64,000 nucleotides of DNA, from assembly GCA_963853835.1 (NCBI GenBank), contig OY970824.1, positions 76,580,372 to 76,644,371 on the forward strand, in the 5' to 3' direction. The notes under the pieces are model-generated. The model had not been told where the DNA came from, searched no databases, and worked only from the letters and a program-made list of their open reading frames with translations. The first letter of the stretch is position 1, and each line of letters starts with the position of its first letter. This document shows, one piece after another, positions 46,328 through 59,289 of this stretch. The position numbers were made by a program, and so were the translations under genes. The stretch is from Calendula officinalis. Lineage: Eukaryota > Streptophyta > Magnoliopsida > Asterales > Asteraceae.

Positions 46328-47442
46328 GTTGTTTTATGTGTTTGTGCAAGCTTTTACATCATTTGTATGGTTGATTGTTGAAGGAAGACAAGATTTGGTG
46401 AAAATCACCTTCAACCTCCATTAATGGTGGAAGTTGAAGGTGGGTTTTGACAAATCTTGGATTTCTTGAGTTTTGGTTGGATGGAATTGTTTATTAGGTT
46501 GTGAAATCATGTTTGTTAAGTTATGGATGTTAAAAACCTAGTATTAATTAAATGGTGGAGTAATTTAGCTAGTGTTTGGATGATTTGTCAAAATGGTGAT
46601 CTAGTGATTATGCAAGTAAGTTACTTGGAATTGTGATTGTTAGTATCTGGATGTAATTGTTAGATGATTGTGAATTGCTAGATTAAAGATTAATTGCTAG
46701 TTGAGGGAAATGTGGAAGTGTTAGGATCATATTCGGGTTTTTGGCCCGTTTGGGTCAACTAGTGGTGAATATTTGATAAATGGTCCAAAAGGGTCAAAGT
46801 GTGTTGATGAAGGATTTGTGCTAGTTGTAAATGTCATAAATGTGCATTTTATGAGTCTTGTGTGGTTAGTTGTTGAAATTGTTGATTTTGACAATTCGGT
46901 GGATTATCACTAACTCAGTATATTGTTGACAGGAACCCGGAAGGATACTCAGTGATACTAGCTCACTGAGTTAAGGAATCGGAAGTTGAAAGGTGAGTGG
47001 ATTCGACCTACAACTCGGTTTCGGTTATTTAGTTTGGTATTGTCTTGTTGGTGAAAAATGCAGGAAATCGCCAGATGAGGGGAGTTCACGACGCGAACTT
47101 AGTTCGCGATCGTGACGTCGGTCCAGAGAAATTGGTTAGTCATCGCGAAGAGTTCACGACCAGAGTTCACGTCGCGAACTCTAGTTCGCGATTGTGAACT
47201 GGAGTTCGCGATTGGGAACTCTGATTGTGACGTTTTTCGCGGTGTTTACTCGTAGCTAGTCCCTTTGATATGTATGCCTAGTGTTAGGGAATACCATAAA
47301 TGACTATGTGCACATTCGGGATGAGGTCAGTGTCGGAAGGAGAACGGCTGGGCATCGGGTATCGACTAATCGGGTATCCGACCTTACCTGTATTTGTTGC
47401 ATGGTTAAGGGGAGGGAGTTGCCCGAGTGTTGGATACGAAAC
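46328..47442 (+). repeat. Middle piece of the chromovirus LTR
   Basis: No gene. It continues the LTR interrupted at 38767. At 47084-47220 it has a dense array of CpG near-palindromes (GTTCACGACGCGAAC, GTTCACGTCGCGAAC, GTTCGCGATTGTGAAC and others). Around 46910-46980 the word CTCAGTGATACTAGCTCACT is typical of long chromovirus LTRs. Confidence 0.75.
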
Positions 47443-49693
47443 TGTAACACCCGTATTTTTAAAACATCATTTAAATCATTTAAAATACATTTTCCCAATA
47501 TCTGACATATTGTCCAAAATACAGTTTAACAAAAACTTTAAAACTTATATCAGAGTTTACAAAAATACGGTGTCACCAAGTATATCAAAACCATAGGCAA
47601 CGGGATCTACATAATAGCTCCCGAGCTAAGCATCTCTAGGCCACTTCTAGTGCAACCTTCTATCACTTCAAACCTGTACCTGAGTACATAGCCACAAAAC
47701 AAACATAGTACGTGAGACAAAATAGTCTCGTGAGATACATGGGTTTTAGACCCCAATAATAATACTCATTTCATAAATATATATAGACATATATAAAAAC
47801 TATCTCACTACCATCTAGTCACCCTAATGTGACTCTATCATCCTTGCTTTCCTAGCAATCATATCTAGTTATCGGGTTGCCCCCGAACTAACTAGAACCA
47901 CATTAACTTATTAACCGGGGATCCCCCGCATTAATAAGCTTCAACCATATCTAATACATAAACATATACGTACTAGAAACATACCGGGGATCCCCCGCAT
48001 TTCTCAAGATAACGGCAAGAGGGAATCGCCCAATCTACCGATACCTGCCTTACTCGCCGGAATACGTCCAGTTAGCAAGACTACTAACGTGGATGAGTCG
48101 ATGGGAATCCACCCAACTGCCCCTCACTCCACACCTCATGACCGGGGATCCCCCGCGTCATCACATCATCTCATTCTTATCATAACTCATCAGTTATTCC
48201 AATCAAAGCCTTCGGCTATCACGTAATCATCAAACAAGTTAGTTATCTAATAATAACTATATATAACTAGTTCAACATAGTGTGAACGTACCTGTATGGT
48301 CCCACGGACCCGATCATACCCACATTTACTTCTACCTCTATGACCCTAGGAGGTCCATACTTACTTATCACATAAGATACATTTCTTATATATCGATATC
48401 ATAATACTTTTATCTTTCCATTGACAATAATACATAATTATTACTAGTCACATCATAAGCATTTTCATATATATATTCGTTCTTTACTTCCATTAGTAAA
48501 TCTTACCAATAGATACTCATTACTACAAAATCATTTCCAATTGCTTTACTAATACATATTTATTAATAAAGACTCAATATGCACTCTTTTACTCATTATC
48601 TTTATTATTATAGCACATTAATAAAGATTCAGTTATTACTTAGTTTAGCATACTACTTCCAATATCATCAATCATACTAGACATATTCTAGTATCACAAT
48701 ATACCTATTTTCTCATCTTTTCAGTCACTATCTTTATCAAAACATTTATTAATAAAGACCCACGAAATATTATATGTATTTCAAAACCATTTACTATGTA
48801 CTCAGTTTTAAAAATCTCATGTACTCACCTTAGCAATAAGATGCTCCAACCGTATTCTTTCCGCCAATTTCTTTGCTCCAACAATCAATCAGCTTTTCAA
48901 GACTTCACCAAAAGCCTAATACAATAATCACAAGATTATTAACATCACATTCCACTACCAATGCGTCCATCTATCTCTAGATAACACTTACTAACTCATT
49001 TCCCCCAATTATGGTGATTTACCAAACCCTAGGTTTAACCAACCCGTAAGATTCTTACAAATCATTATCATACACTTGTTTTTCCTTGTTAATACATCAT
49101 CTATCAAGTGTATACACCATTTATATCACCATAATCCATAACCCCAAGAACTAGGGTTTCAAACCCATACATCAAAATACATAAATCTTAAGCTACGAAG
49201 ATCAAAGAGTGAAGATATACCTTTAATCTTCAACTAGGAGTGAAATCAATCAAGATTCGTGGAGGAATCACTCAAGAACTGCACTAGAGCTCCAAAAATC
49301 GCCAAAGAGGTATCTAGGGTTTTAAGATAGCACAAATGGCTGAAAACCCGATTTAAAGCTGCTCGACCAAAGTTCACGGCGCGAACTGAGTTCGCGTCGC
49401 TAACTTTCCCCATCGTGAACTTTTCCCGATCGCTACCCAGTCGCGAACTCGATTAACCAAAATGCCCAAAATCCCTGTTTGATGTTCCCGATCGGGAACC
49501 ATAGTTCACGTCGCGAACTTGCCTATGCAGCCAGGCTGCATTTTTCGTTCTTTGTCTCGCCCCGGTTTCGCCCATAACTTTCTCATACGGTGTCCAAACG
49601 ACACGAAACCAATTCCTACGTTCATTAAACGATTTATCCTTATTTATCATATTTTTATTCAATTTATTTATTTACAAATTTCGGGTCGTTACA
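47443..49693 (-). repeat. 3' LTR of element B
   Basis: The palindromic word CCGGGGATCCCCCGC occurs at 47915, 47984 and 48142. The last 330 bp (CpG palindromes, then TTTCTCATACGGTGTCCAAA) are close to the matching end of the element A LTR, while the rest differs. Confidence 0.9.
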
Positions 49694-49707
49694 ACTATCC
49701 ACCCCTT

Positions 49708-50907
49708 AAAAGGATTCCGTCCTCGGAATCACTAAAATCTCCAACCTATATTCACCCGAGCATTACGCCCTCATTTCCTTGTGGTCATTACCACCAAACT
49801 TTCCTCATTCCTATTCCTTCAACATTACATATTCAAACATTCACTTAACTTCGTTAAGTCCGAACGGTCAAGACCCAACTTTAAAAACTCATAATACTCA
49901 AACGGGTTAAAATTTCACAATTTGACCATAACACCGTCATTTTCTCGACCAATCCTTTCATTCTCATAACAATGGTATGACACAATCATACCATTAACTA
50001 ATTGATTAAAACGAATGTCAAACTCTAGCCTTGACCAAGCCGATATATCCCGACATTGGTATATCCCCACATTGTCTACCCTTTGACTTAAGCACAAAGT
50101 CAACTATACCTTAACATTTTCCCTTCTCGTTAAGGGTTTCATAAATCCTCCTTTCCTTTACAATTTACCTTAAATTTATGATTCAATTACAGTCTTACAC
50201 TCGATTCCCAATTTCAACATTGAAATCACCCAAACGGGTCAAGTCGTATAAACCGACTACGATTCAATCAACCATCTCATCAACTTTTTTTTTCACAAAC
50301 ACATAATCGACACATTATGCTATCAATATTCATTAGTAAATCAAAACGAGAGTCAAAGTCCATCTTAGACCAATTCAACCAATCACGGGTTGACTAACGT
50401 TGACTTTTACATAAAGTCAACCATACCTTTTCCAAACTAGCAATTTCCGTACACACGGCGTATCATTACCAACCCATCACTCTCAGTTCTACCCATTACT
50501 ACTTTCTCAACAATCGTCCCCGTTAATCCAAGGGTCACACCTTAACATAAGGTCACAATAACATTTACCGTTTCTTGACCTTCACTTGGTCACTCATACT
50601 ATCACTTAGTATTCTTTCAACCATCTTTGTATCACATTGATCAACTTACATCATCGGTAGTAGGCCCCCTACCGTAATACGTCCCGCACCCTTATACGGT
50701 GTACTATGTCTTGGTTACCACATGGTAATTTGCTCACTAGGAGTTTCTCTTTCCTTGATTCTATAAATCGTAGGCATCCCCTACATTTTCATGACCTAAA
50801 TGCAACCCGCATTTCAAGCCCAATTCTCATTTACCATAACATAATGGCAATACTCATTAACCACATGGTTCTACATTCATCATATTAACACATAAACATA
50901 TACATAC

Positions 50908-50945
<38 letters not shown>

Positions 50946-53009
50946 CACGCCAATTCAATATAAACACCTCTATTGTGCACATATACAAACATATGTATAT
51001 GCCACACCAATACCATCTATACATCTCTATTGTGCACATATACAAACATATGTATATGCCACACCAATACCATCTGGTATCCATCCTTTCACATCACGTA
51101 GCTTTGCTACTTTCTCACTCGTTCAATCACCCAATTATTCGTCATGCATTCTAGCACCATTCAAATAATATCACATTATCGTTTTCTTTCATATCTAACA
51201 TATTTCTCACTTGACATATTACTCTACACGATCCACATGACACTACCTTTTCATTGTCATATGCCTTTGAAGGCCATCATATAATGCACATGCATTGCAT
51301 CTCGCGGATAACTAGTAAAATCTCGTTTCACTTACACATTAACCACCATTGATCAGTTCATTTCATTTTTACCACATTTCCAAATCTTTTGTCACTACGG
51401 GAGTAGCTATCATTCCATTCCATTAATCATAACTCGCCGGTCATCCCGGTCATCTTTGAGTCAACCAATCGACTCCGGTCTACACTTGTAACCCATGACT
51501 TAGCACCCAATGGCCCAACACTCGATTTTCTACTTTCATACATCGTGGGACTTAGGACTATTCCTTTCCCAATCGTAGTCTTACACTACACTACGTCATA
51601 CATTATCACGCTATTGCTATGACACTTTTACCGACAATCTTCTTCTCACCTTAGATTATCGAATCCATCAATCCTGTCACATAACTTGCTATGGCTACGC
51701 GTCAACTTTTACTCAATTGTTTTCAACGATTAAATTTCATCGTCCCCGACGCTTATTCTTTTCCACATATTTTCCATTTATAAATTCTAAGGTATCACTA
51801 CACCTCAGTCATTCTTTCCTTTACCATTCATGTATAATATTACATTACTTATCCGGATTCCCGCCGAATATCCAAATTCCATTTCCAAGGATCCTATTCC
51901 AAAATTTTTCATCCATACTAACAATTCTTATCAAGACTTAGTACTTCATTGTACTACTACACTTCTGTTAGAAATACTCACCATATCTCGTGTCTCATCC
52001 TTTTATACTACATATTAGTATCAACCCTTATATCCTTACTACATGCGACACACTTGTCTATAATCCTTTCCAATACATACTTCCACACACATCACAAACC
52101 GGGAAGACTATTCCCAAAAATAAACCCCCATGTCGTACGACTCGTCTCCAATTTCTAAAAGCACCAATTCGTGCAACAACCAAACAATTAAGCCATACTC
52201 ACATAACATCAATCTTCACCTAAGATCTCCGAGGTTGCATCATGAACCCCCCTCTAGATTCCCTCCCGGGAAGACTTCCCCTTTTCAACTCACTCGTGAC
52301 TTCCTTTCAAAACATATTATACCGCACTCTCTTTCCCAAAGTTTCATACTACACGTTCCACCTTGTCAATGCCTCACCCCTTTAATTATATGGATGTCAA
52401 ACTCATCATATCTTTCTTTCTTCGCTTGCTACTCTTTAGCACTTGCTCAATCCTCCGAATCCACCAATCGTGACCTCCGGTTCAGAACTTTCGAATTACT
52501 CAAAGTTTTTACATGCTATGAAAACCTTATACAACATCCTTCCATTTCTTCCGACTAGGTCTTGCTACCTCTTTACGTAGCTACCTATCACTACGGACTT
52601 TGCCATTCGATGACTCTTCCTTCCTACGGGTATTGGAATCATTCCGCCCACCCTCATTCATAACTCTTTCCAATCTAGTGGAGCTCGTCCACTTTTCACA
52701 TTCATTCTTTCGCCATACCAACATAACCAACCAACAAGATACAAACGGTCAACTCAACAGTTGAAAACAACACAGTTAGATCAAATCATGGCATTTCTCA
52801 TAGGGGTCGGCCCTATCATACTAATGCCTTACGGTCTCAAAAGACTTCACATTGCACATTTCATAACAACTTCTATAGGTCCCCTAGGTTCAACCCTAAA
52901 CTTAACATAAAGTCTCAAGGTCAACCTATCGATCTCAAGGAATCTTACATTCCTATTGCTACAGTCTAAGACTAGGATGGACATCCAACCTAATTCACTT
53001 AAACTATAG
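49708..53009 (-). other. Interior of element B, no coding capacity
   Basis: No gag or pol motif was found on either strand. It includes a TA-rich patch (about 50905-50945) and a 56-bp tandem duplication (CTCTATTGTGCACATATACA at 50968 and 51024). Large parts resemble the interior of element A. Confidence 0.7.
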
Positions 53010-53021
53010 CTCTGATACCAA
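53010..53021 (-). promoter_or_regulatory. tRNA primer binding site of element B
   Basis: The minus strand reads TGGTATCAGAGC next to the 5' LTR, as in element A: an initiator methionine tRNA site. Confidence 0.85.
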
Positions 53022-53023
53022 GT

Positions 53024-55276
53024 TGTAACACCCGTATTTTTAAAACATCATTTAAATCATTTAAAATACATTTTCCCAATATCTGACATATTGTCCAAAA
53101 TACAGTTTAACAAAAACTTTAAAACTTATATCAGAGTTTACAAAAATACGGTGTCACCAAGTATATCAAAACCATAGGCAACGGGATCTACATAATAGCT
53201 CCCGAGCTAAGCATCTCTAGGCCACTTCTAGTGCAACCTTCTATCACTTCAAACCTGTACCTGAGTACATAGCCACAAAACAAACATAGTACGTGAGACA
53301 AAATAGTCTCGTGAGATACATGGGTTTTAGACCCCAATAATAATACTCATTTCATAAATATATATAGACATATATAAAAACTATCTCACTACCATCTAGT
53401 CACCCTAATGTGACTCTATCATCCTTGCTTTCCTAGCAATCATATCTAGTTATCGGGTTGCCCCCGAACTAACTAGAACCACATTAACTTATTAACCGGG
53501 GATCCCCCGCATTAATAAGCTTCAACCATATCTAATACATAAACATATACGTACTAGAAACATACCGGGGATCCCCCGCATTTCTCAAGATAACGGCAAG
53601 AGGGAATCGCCCAATCTACCGATACCTGCCTTACTCGCCGGAATACGTCCAGTTAGCAAGACTACTAACGTGGATGAGTCGATGGGAATCCACCCAACTG
53701 CCCCTCACTCCACACCTCATGACCGGGGATCCCCCGCGTCATCACATCATCTCATTCTTATCATAACTCATCAGTTATTCCAATCAAAGCCTTCGGCTAT
53801 CACGTAATCATCAAACAAGTTAGTTATCTAATAATAACTATATATAACTAGTTCAACATAGTGTGAACGTACCTGTATGGTCCCACGGACCCGATCATAC
53901 CCACATTTACTTCTACCTCTATGACCCTAGGAGGTCCATACTTACTTATCACATAAGATACATTTCTTATATATCGATATCATAATACTTTTATCTTTCC
54001 ATTGACAATAATACATAATTATTACTAGTCACATCATAAGCATTTTCATATATATATATTCGTTCTTTACTTCCATTAGTAAATCTTACCAATAGATACT
54101 CATTACTACAAAATCATTTCCAATTGCTTTACTAATACATATTTATTAATAAAGACTCAATATGCACTCTTTTACTCATTATCTTTATTATTATAGCACA
54201 TTAATAAAGATTCAGTTATTACTTAGTTTAGCATACTACTTCCAATATCATCAATCATACTAGACATATTCTAGTATCACAATATACCTATTTTCTCATC
54301 TTTTCAGTCACTATCTTTATCAAAACATTTATTAATAAAGACCCACGAAATATTATATGTATTTCAAAACCATTTACTATGTACTCAGTTTTAAAAATCT
54401 CATGTACTCACCTTAGCAATAAGATGCTCCAACCGTATTCTTTCCGCCAATTTCTTTGCTCCAACAATCAATCAGCTTTTCAAGACTTCACCAAAAGCCT
54501 AATACAATAATCACAAGATTATTAACATCACATTCCACTACCAATGCGTCCATCTATCTCTAGATAACACTTACTAACTCATTTCCCCCAATTATGGTGA
54601 TTTACCAAACCCTAGGTTTAACCAACCCGTAAGATTCTTACAAATCATTATCATACACTTGTTTTTCCTTGTTAATACATCATCTATCAAGTGTATACAC
54701 CATTTATATCACCATAATCCATAACCCCAAGAACTAGGGTTTCAAACCCATACATCAAAATACATAAATCTTAAGCTACGAAGATCAAAGAGTGAAGATA
54801 TACCTTTAATCTTCAACTAGGAGTGAAATCAATCAAGATTCGTGGAGGAATCACTCAAGAACTGCACTAGAGCTCCAAAAATCGCCAAAGAGGTATCTAG
54901 GGTTTTAAGATAGCACAAATGGCTGAAAACCCGATTTAAAGCTGCTCGACCAAAGTTCACGGCGCGAACTGAGTTCGCGTCGCTAACTTTCCCCATCGTG
55001 AACTTTTCCCGATCGCTACCCAGTCGCGAACTCGATTAACCAAAATGCCCAAAATCCCTGTTTGATGTTCCCGATCGGGAACCATAGTTCGCGTCGCGAA
55101 CTTGCCTATGCAGCCAGGCTGCATTTTTCGTTCTTTGTCTCGCCCCGGTTTCGCCCATAACTTTCTCATACGGTGTCCAAACGACACGAAACCAATTCCT
55201 ACGTTCATTAAACGATTTATCCTTATTTATCATATTTTTATTCAATTTATTTATTTACAAATTTCGGGTCGTTACA
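53024..55276 (-). repeat. 5' LTR of element B
   Basis: Matches 47443-49693 almost base for base, including the three CCGGGGATCCCCCG palindromes and the CpG cluster. The right end joins the GAAAC target copy. Confidence 0.9.
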
Positions 55277-55696
55277 GAAACGCTATCGGTTACCGTGGTT
55301 TTGGCCGACCATGGTTTAAGGCCCGCAAAGCCGCCGATCCTCTCAAATAGTGATTACCCAACCGGAGATGTTTTATAACTTCCGTGTTTAAGTGACTAGT
55401 GTAGTTGCTTGTGTAGTTGCTAGTGTTAGGAATTCATTCACTTAGCTTTTGTGCTAATCCCTCCCTTATTGACACATTTCAGGTTGGATGGCTTGAATGG
55501 GTCGGGCTTGGACGGGAAGTTTGACCATGCTTAAATTATATGTTTTGTAAAATGAGCCGTGTTTAGTAATACCGTCTTTAAAATAACTTTGGTTGTAATA
55601 TTTTGTGGGACCACGTTTTGTAAACCTAACTAACTAGATGCTTCCGTACTTAGATTAATACTTAATTGCCTTTTAAAAAAAAATGCGGTGTTACAC

Positions 55697-56268
55697 GTAT
55701 CAAGAATAGTTGGTAGCCAATATGTTGGTAGCCAACATGTTTGGTTGGTAGTACCGTACCAATTGTGTAATCATGGTACGGTAATGGTACAAAAATTTTA
55801 AATACCATGGTATACCGTACCAACCAAGATATATATATTATATGATTATTAGTTAAATATAATGTACCAAACTATCAACCTATTTGTTCAAGACTTCAAT
55901 TACGACAAGATAGCTACATCTTTTGTTATTTTATCGTACTAGATTATGTTTATATAACACGTAACATATTATATCACTTTGCTTATTTTGTTTTCGTGTT
56001 CGGAAAACTTGTTAATACGTTTAACTGGTCGATAATGATAAAATATCATTGTTATTTTATTATTAATTTTTTTAATTTCATATAAGTTTGTGATGTTGGT
56101 ATATACCATTACCAATTTGTACCAACCACGATTGTTGGTAGCCAAATAAATTGGTACCAAGTAAACTTGGTATGGTACTGGTAGCTAAATCAGTGTACCA
56201 ATTATAGTTGGTACGGTACACGGTATGAAGAAAATATACATGGTACCGTACCATGTTCACCCCTAATA
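55697..56268. repeat. hAT-like remnant rich in GGTACGGTACC words
   Basis: The stretch is full of GGTACGGTAC, TTGGTAGCCAA and ACCGTACCA in both orientations. Its right end, CATGTTCACCCCTA, inverted reads TAGGGGTGAACATG, a known type of hAT end. The left end is missing; the chromovirus LTR ends exactly where it should continue, so the chromovirus probably landed in it. Confidence 0.5.
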
Positions 56269-58376
56269 TATTCATGCTGATAATAGTCTTTTAAGGATTA
56301 TTATTAAAAAAAGCTATATTAATAAAATAAAATATAAAATATAATAGTATACTAAATCTACATAAAATTTTATTTCATTAACTTTCTTATTTTAAAGACT
56401 GTTGTCAATAAAAATTAGTTTTTTTGGTTGAATTTGAATTTTAGGTTGTATTTAATTTATTACATGTTAAATTTAACTGGCATTGACCTGTTTTTATTAA
56501 AATATTTTATATATGGAAATGAAGTTATTAAAAAAGTATGTACGAAATCTAATTATCTTTATTCTTTATATATAATAAAAAAAAGCATTTTTGAATTCTT
56601 GTCAAGTCACTCATTCCACATCATAAAACACGTCATAATTCCATGCCACGTAGGATGCCACCTAATCTCCATATACTTTCCAAAACTAATTTTGGTATTA
56701 AATCCGTTTTTATAATGAATTCCAAAACTATTGATCCTAAATTCTGCATAAAACTATTTGAAATATTGGAATTTTAAATTTGGAATTTTAACAAAATTTC
56801 CGGATTAATTGGTACATATATCTTCCAAAACTACTATTATGAAGAAACCGGTTTAAATAATTTCCATAACCAATTGACGGATCCTATCTCTATCTCTGTT
56901 CTCTATATGTTAGTGGTTTTGATAAACTCAGAGTGACATTATGTACATACATTGAGATACTTATTTTTTTATGAGCATATTTGTCTTCATTAAACACTTT
57001 GTTAGCAAAAAAATTAAGTTCTTTATAACACGATAAAATGTCAAATGTGATTTCTTATATTCAAAGTGTTTATTTATGGCATCGCCACTGCCATTTGCAC
57101 TTTCTGCTGCAGGTTTGTTTTAACAAAAGTTCAATCGTGATGATGTAATAAACTAACTTTTGAATGCACCTTATTCACAAATATTTGCTTCATGCTTGGT
57201 TGCTGCGAGCCTGATATATAACTTATACAGATTTTAAAACCTTACGGTAATTTTTAAATTTTAAATAAATGGATGAATTCCATTTAAAAGATTTTTTTTA
57301 ACTTTAGTCAGGTCTAATCGAGTCAATCAGAAACCAAAAGTACGTAATCGAACCCGCTACCCAACCTGATGCTAACCTCTGGTTTGTTGGGTTGGGTTAA
57401 AATAATCAGTACATAATTTAATAATCTTTTGAGGGTTATGTTTTCTTACATCTCAAAAAGCTTTAAAAGTTATTAGGTTGATTCACAAATTATTGATTAA
57501 AGGTTAAGACTTTTTATGCAAAATAACTTGACTTGAATATTGATATGTTCTTAGGCTAAATGGATGTTGTTTCTAAATTGTAGATGTATATGTTGATACT
57601 GAAGCAGAATACCACCACAAAAATTATAGGGTTAGTCTCTATTCCTTTTGGACATAGTTACATATAAGCGGGTCATTTCACTCTTAAGTCAACTATTTGT
57701 GTTGTGTTGACTCTTAATTCAACTATTTGTGTGATCAACTTGGTAAGAATTATTACTAAAAAAATAACATTAAAAATATTACATTACTCCAAATAAAACA
57801 TAAGAGAATCAGGTACATTCACTTTTTAGGTCAAACCTTACACTTTATTAATTCGATATTTATATGGATTCTTTAAGAATTTTGACTTTAAGATTTTGCT
57901 TCTCGACTTCTTGTAATATTTGTTAATAAGTTTCATGCTTTATGAATTTTTTCCTAAAATTTTGAACATTTAATTATATTTTTCAAGTTACCACAAACGT
58001 GAAACTGAATATGTCTTTCTTTTTTTCTGACAATTTTCTTCTTGGTAGTATATGTTAGGGTAAATTACATAGGTTATCATGCAGTTTGTATGAAATTATA
58101 AATTCCGCCCCTAAACTTTTTTTTATTATACGCCTAAAAAGGTTGAGAGACAAAATTGGTAATTTAAACCATAGGTTTAATTATAGCGATTTTGTTTTTA
58201 AGGTTTTTATATTAATAAAAAATTTAATAAGAATTTTAACAAATATTTTTACAAGCCGTCTGTGATTTATCACGGGTTATAAAAATGAATTAAATTTTTT
58301 GTCAGTTTTTTTTCTTTTTGTAATATAGGTGATCATTTATACATTGCAAGTTTTTTAGTTCCATGTTTTGTGAGGT
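56269..58376. other. AT-rich region without a clear gene
   Basis: No gene is supported. Around 56549-56700 a TCTAATTATC start and AAAAAAAAGCATTTTTGAAT resemble a Helitron 5' end, but no 3' end was matched. The rest is unremarkable. Confidence 0.35.
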
Positions 58377-58385
58377 TTTGTATAT

Positions 58386-59280
58386 GGGTGATGATCCTTA
58401 TAGAGCATCTTTTAGCAAGATAGAGCGATTTGAAGTAAAAAGACATTTATACCCTTTCCCAGAATTTTACCTTTCCCATTCCTTTCTTCGGAGTCTTCTA
58501 AAATCATTCAATTCCTCATTAATTACATTAATTCCTTCAACTAACTTAAAATCTTCATCTAATTGTGTTAATTTTCACCCAAAAAATCATGGGTATTAAA
58601 AATGGTTGATCAAAGTTAAGAAATCAATCTCACACAGCTTCGATTTCTTCCTATTCATGGTTAACCACCAAACAAAACCCGATAATCAAGAAAACAATGG
58701 TCGAAAATTTTTCTTTCGAGATTGCAGGAATCATGCCGAAGCTCAATTACATGTAGCAGATGCATTCCGATAAAAATATGGCTCGATTACGTAGCAAATC
58801 CTTATGTATAGAAGGTGTTCGTAAAAACATCTCAATGGATGACGTGTTTCTTCTCAGCTTAGCGTGTGCAGAAATGGTTGAAAATTTAAAAGTTGTATTG
58901 AAATCGATTTCCCGATTGAGCAAACGGTATGAAGCTTTTTGATGCCCTCGGTGGCGCCATAAGTGACGTGTTGATACTAAAGCTCATCTTTGATTGATGC
59001 AAACCCTTTTTAAGTAAGAATTGACAAAATTAGGGTTTTTGTGTTTATAAATCAATTAACAATCCACCGACTAGGGATCTGAGTTCCGAAAGGAAATTTG
59101 CATTCTATTTTTGTTGAAGAAAACTATTTGGGGCTAAATACATAAATGGCGACATGGCGTTACATTGAAGAAATAGTTTAATAGGAGTGTAAATTGCTGG
59201 TAAATGGAAAAGGGCACAATTGTCATTAGACTTAAAATTGTTTTATCTTACTAAAATTTGCTCTGTAAGGATCATCACCC
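58386..59280. mobile_element. Mutator-like element (MULE) of 895 bp with perfect 9-bp TSD
   Basis: The left end GGGTGATGATCCTTATAGAG and the inverted right end (GGGTGATGATCCTTACAGAG inverted) match for about 80 bp with scattered differences. It is flanked by TTTGTATAT on both sides (58377-58385 and 59281-59289). Long TIRs with a 9-bp duplication are the mark of Mutator. Inside, 58760-58942 can code for 60 residues (MHSDKNMARLRSKSLCIEGV start), and a frame just upstream reads MVENFSFEIAGIMPKLNY. No transposase is present, so it is a non-autonomous, possibly Pack-type MULE. Confidence 0.85.
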
Positions 59281-59289
59281 TTTGTATAT

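Larger units (their letters stand above)
47443..55276 (-). mobile_element. Non-autonomous LTR retrotransposon B, nested in the same LTR
   Basis: The direct repeats 47443-49693 and 53024-55276 begin TGTAACACCCG and end CGTTACA. They are flanked by a perfect duplication, GAAAC (47438-47442 and 55277-55281). Primer site and polypurine tract lie as in element A, also on the minus strand. The 3.3-kb interior has no coding frame. LTRs appear almost identical: I saw one clear substitution (49508 versus 55090, CAC/CGC) and a 2-bp TA length change. It is younger than element A on this measure. Confidence 0.92.
38150..55695 (+). mobile_element. 3' LTR of the chromovirus, split into three pieces by two insertions
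   Basis: The LTR starts TGTAACATCCC 13 bp after the polyprotein stop, following a GGGGGAGAG purine tract that fits a polypurine primer site. It ends GCGGTGTTACA at 55695. Its pieces are 38150-38767, 46328-47442 and 55282-55695, which sum to about 2.15 kb once the two nested elements and their duplicated TSDs are removed. Near its end is a run of A (about 55676-55684). No 5' LTR is present in the window. Confidence 0.8.

Noticed and set aside
47915..48156. Regular palindromic repeats that might suggest a CRISPR array
   Set aside because: Only three copies with uneven spacing, in a plant retrotransposon LTR, and no cas genes; the same holds for the four repeats at 39165-39318.
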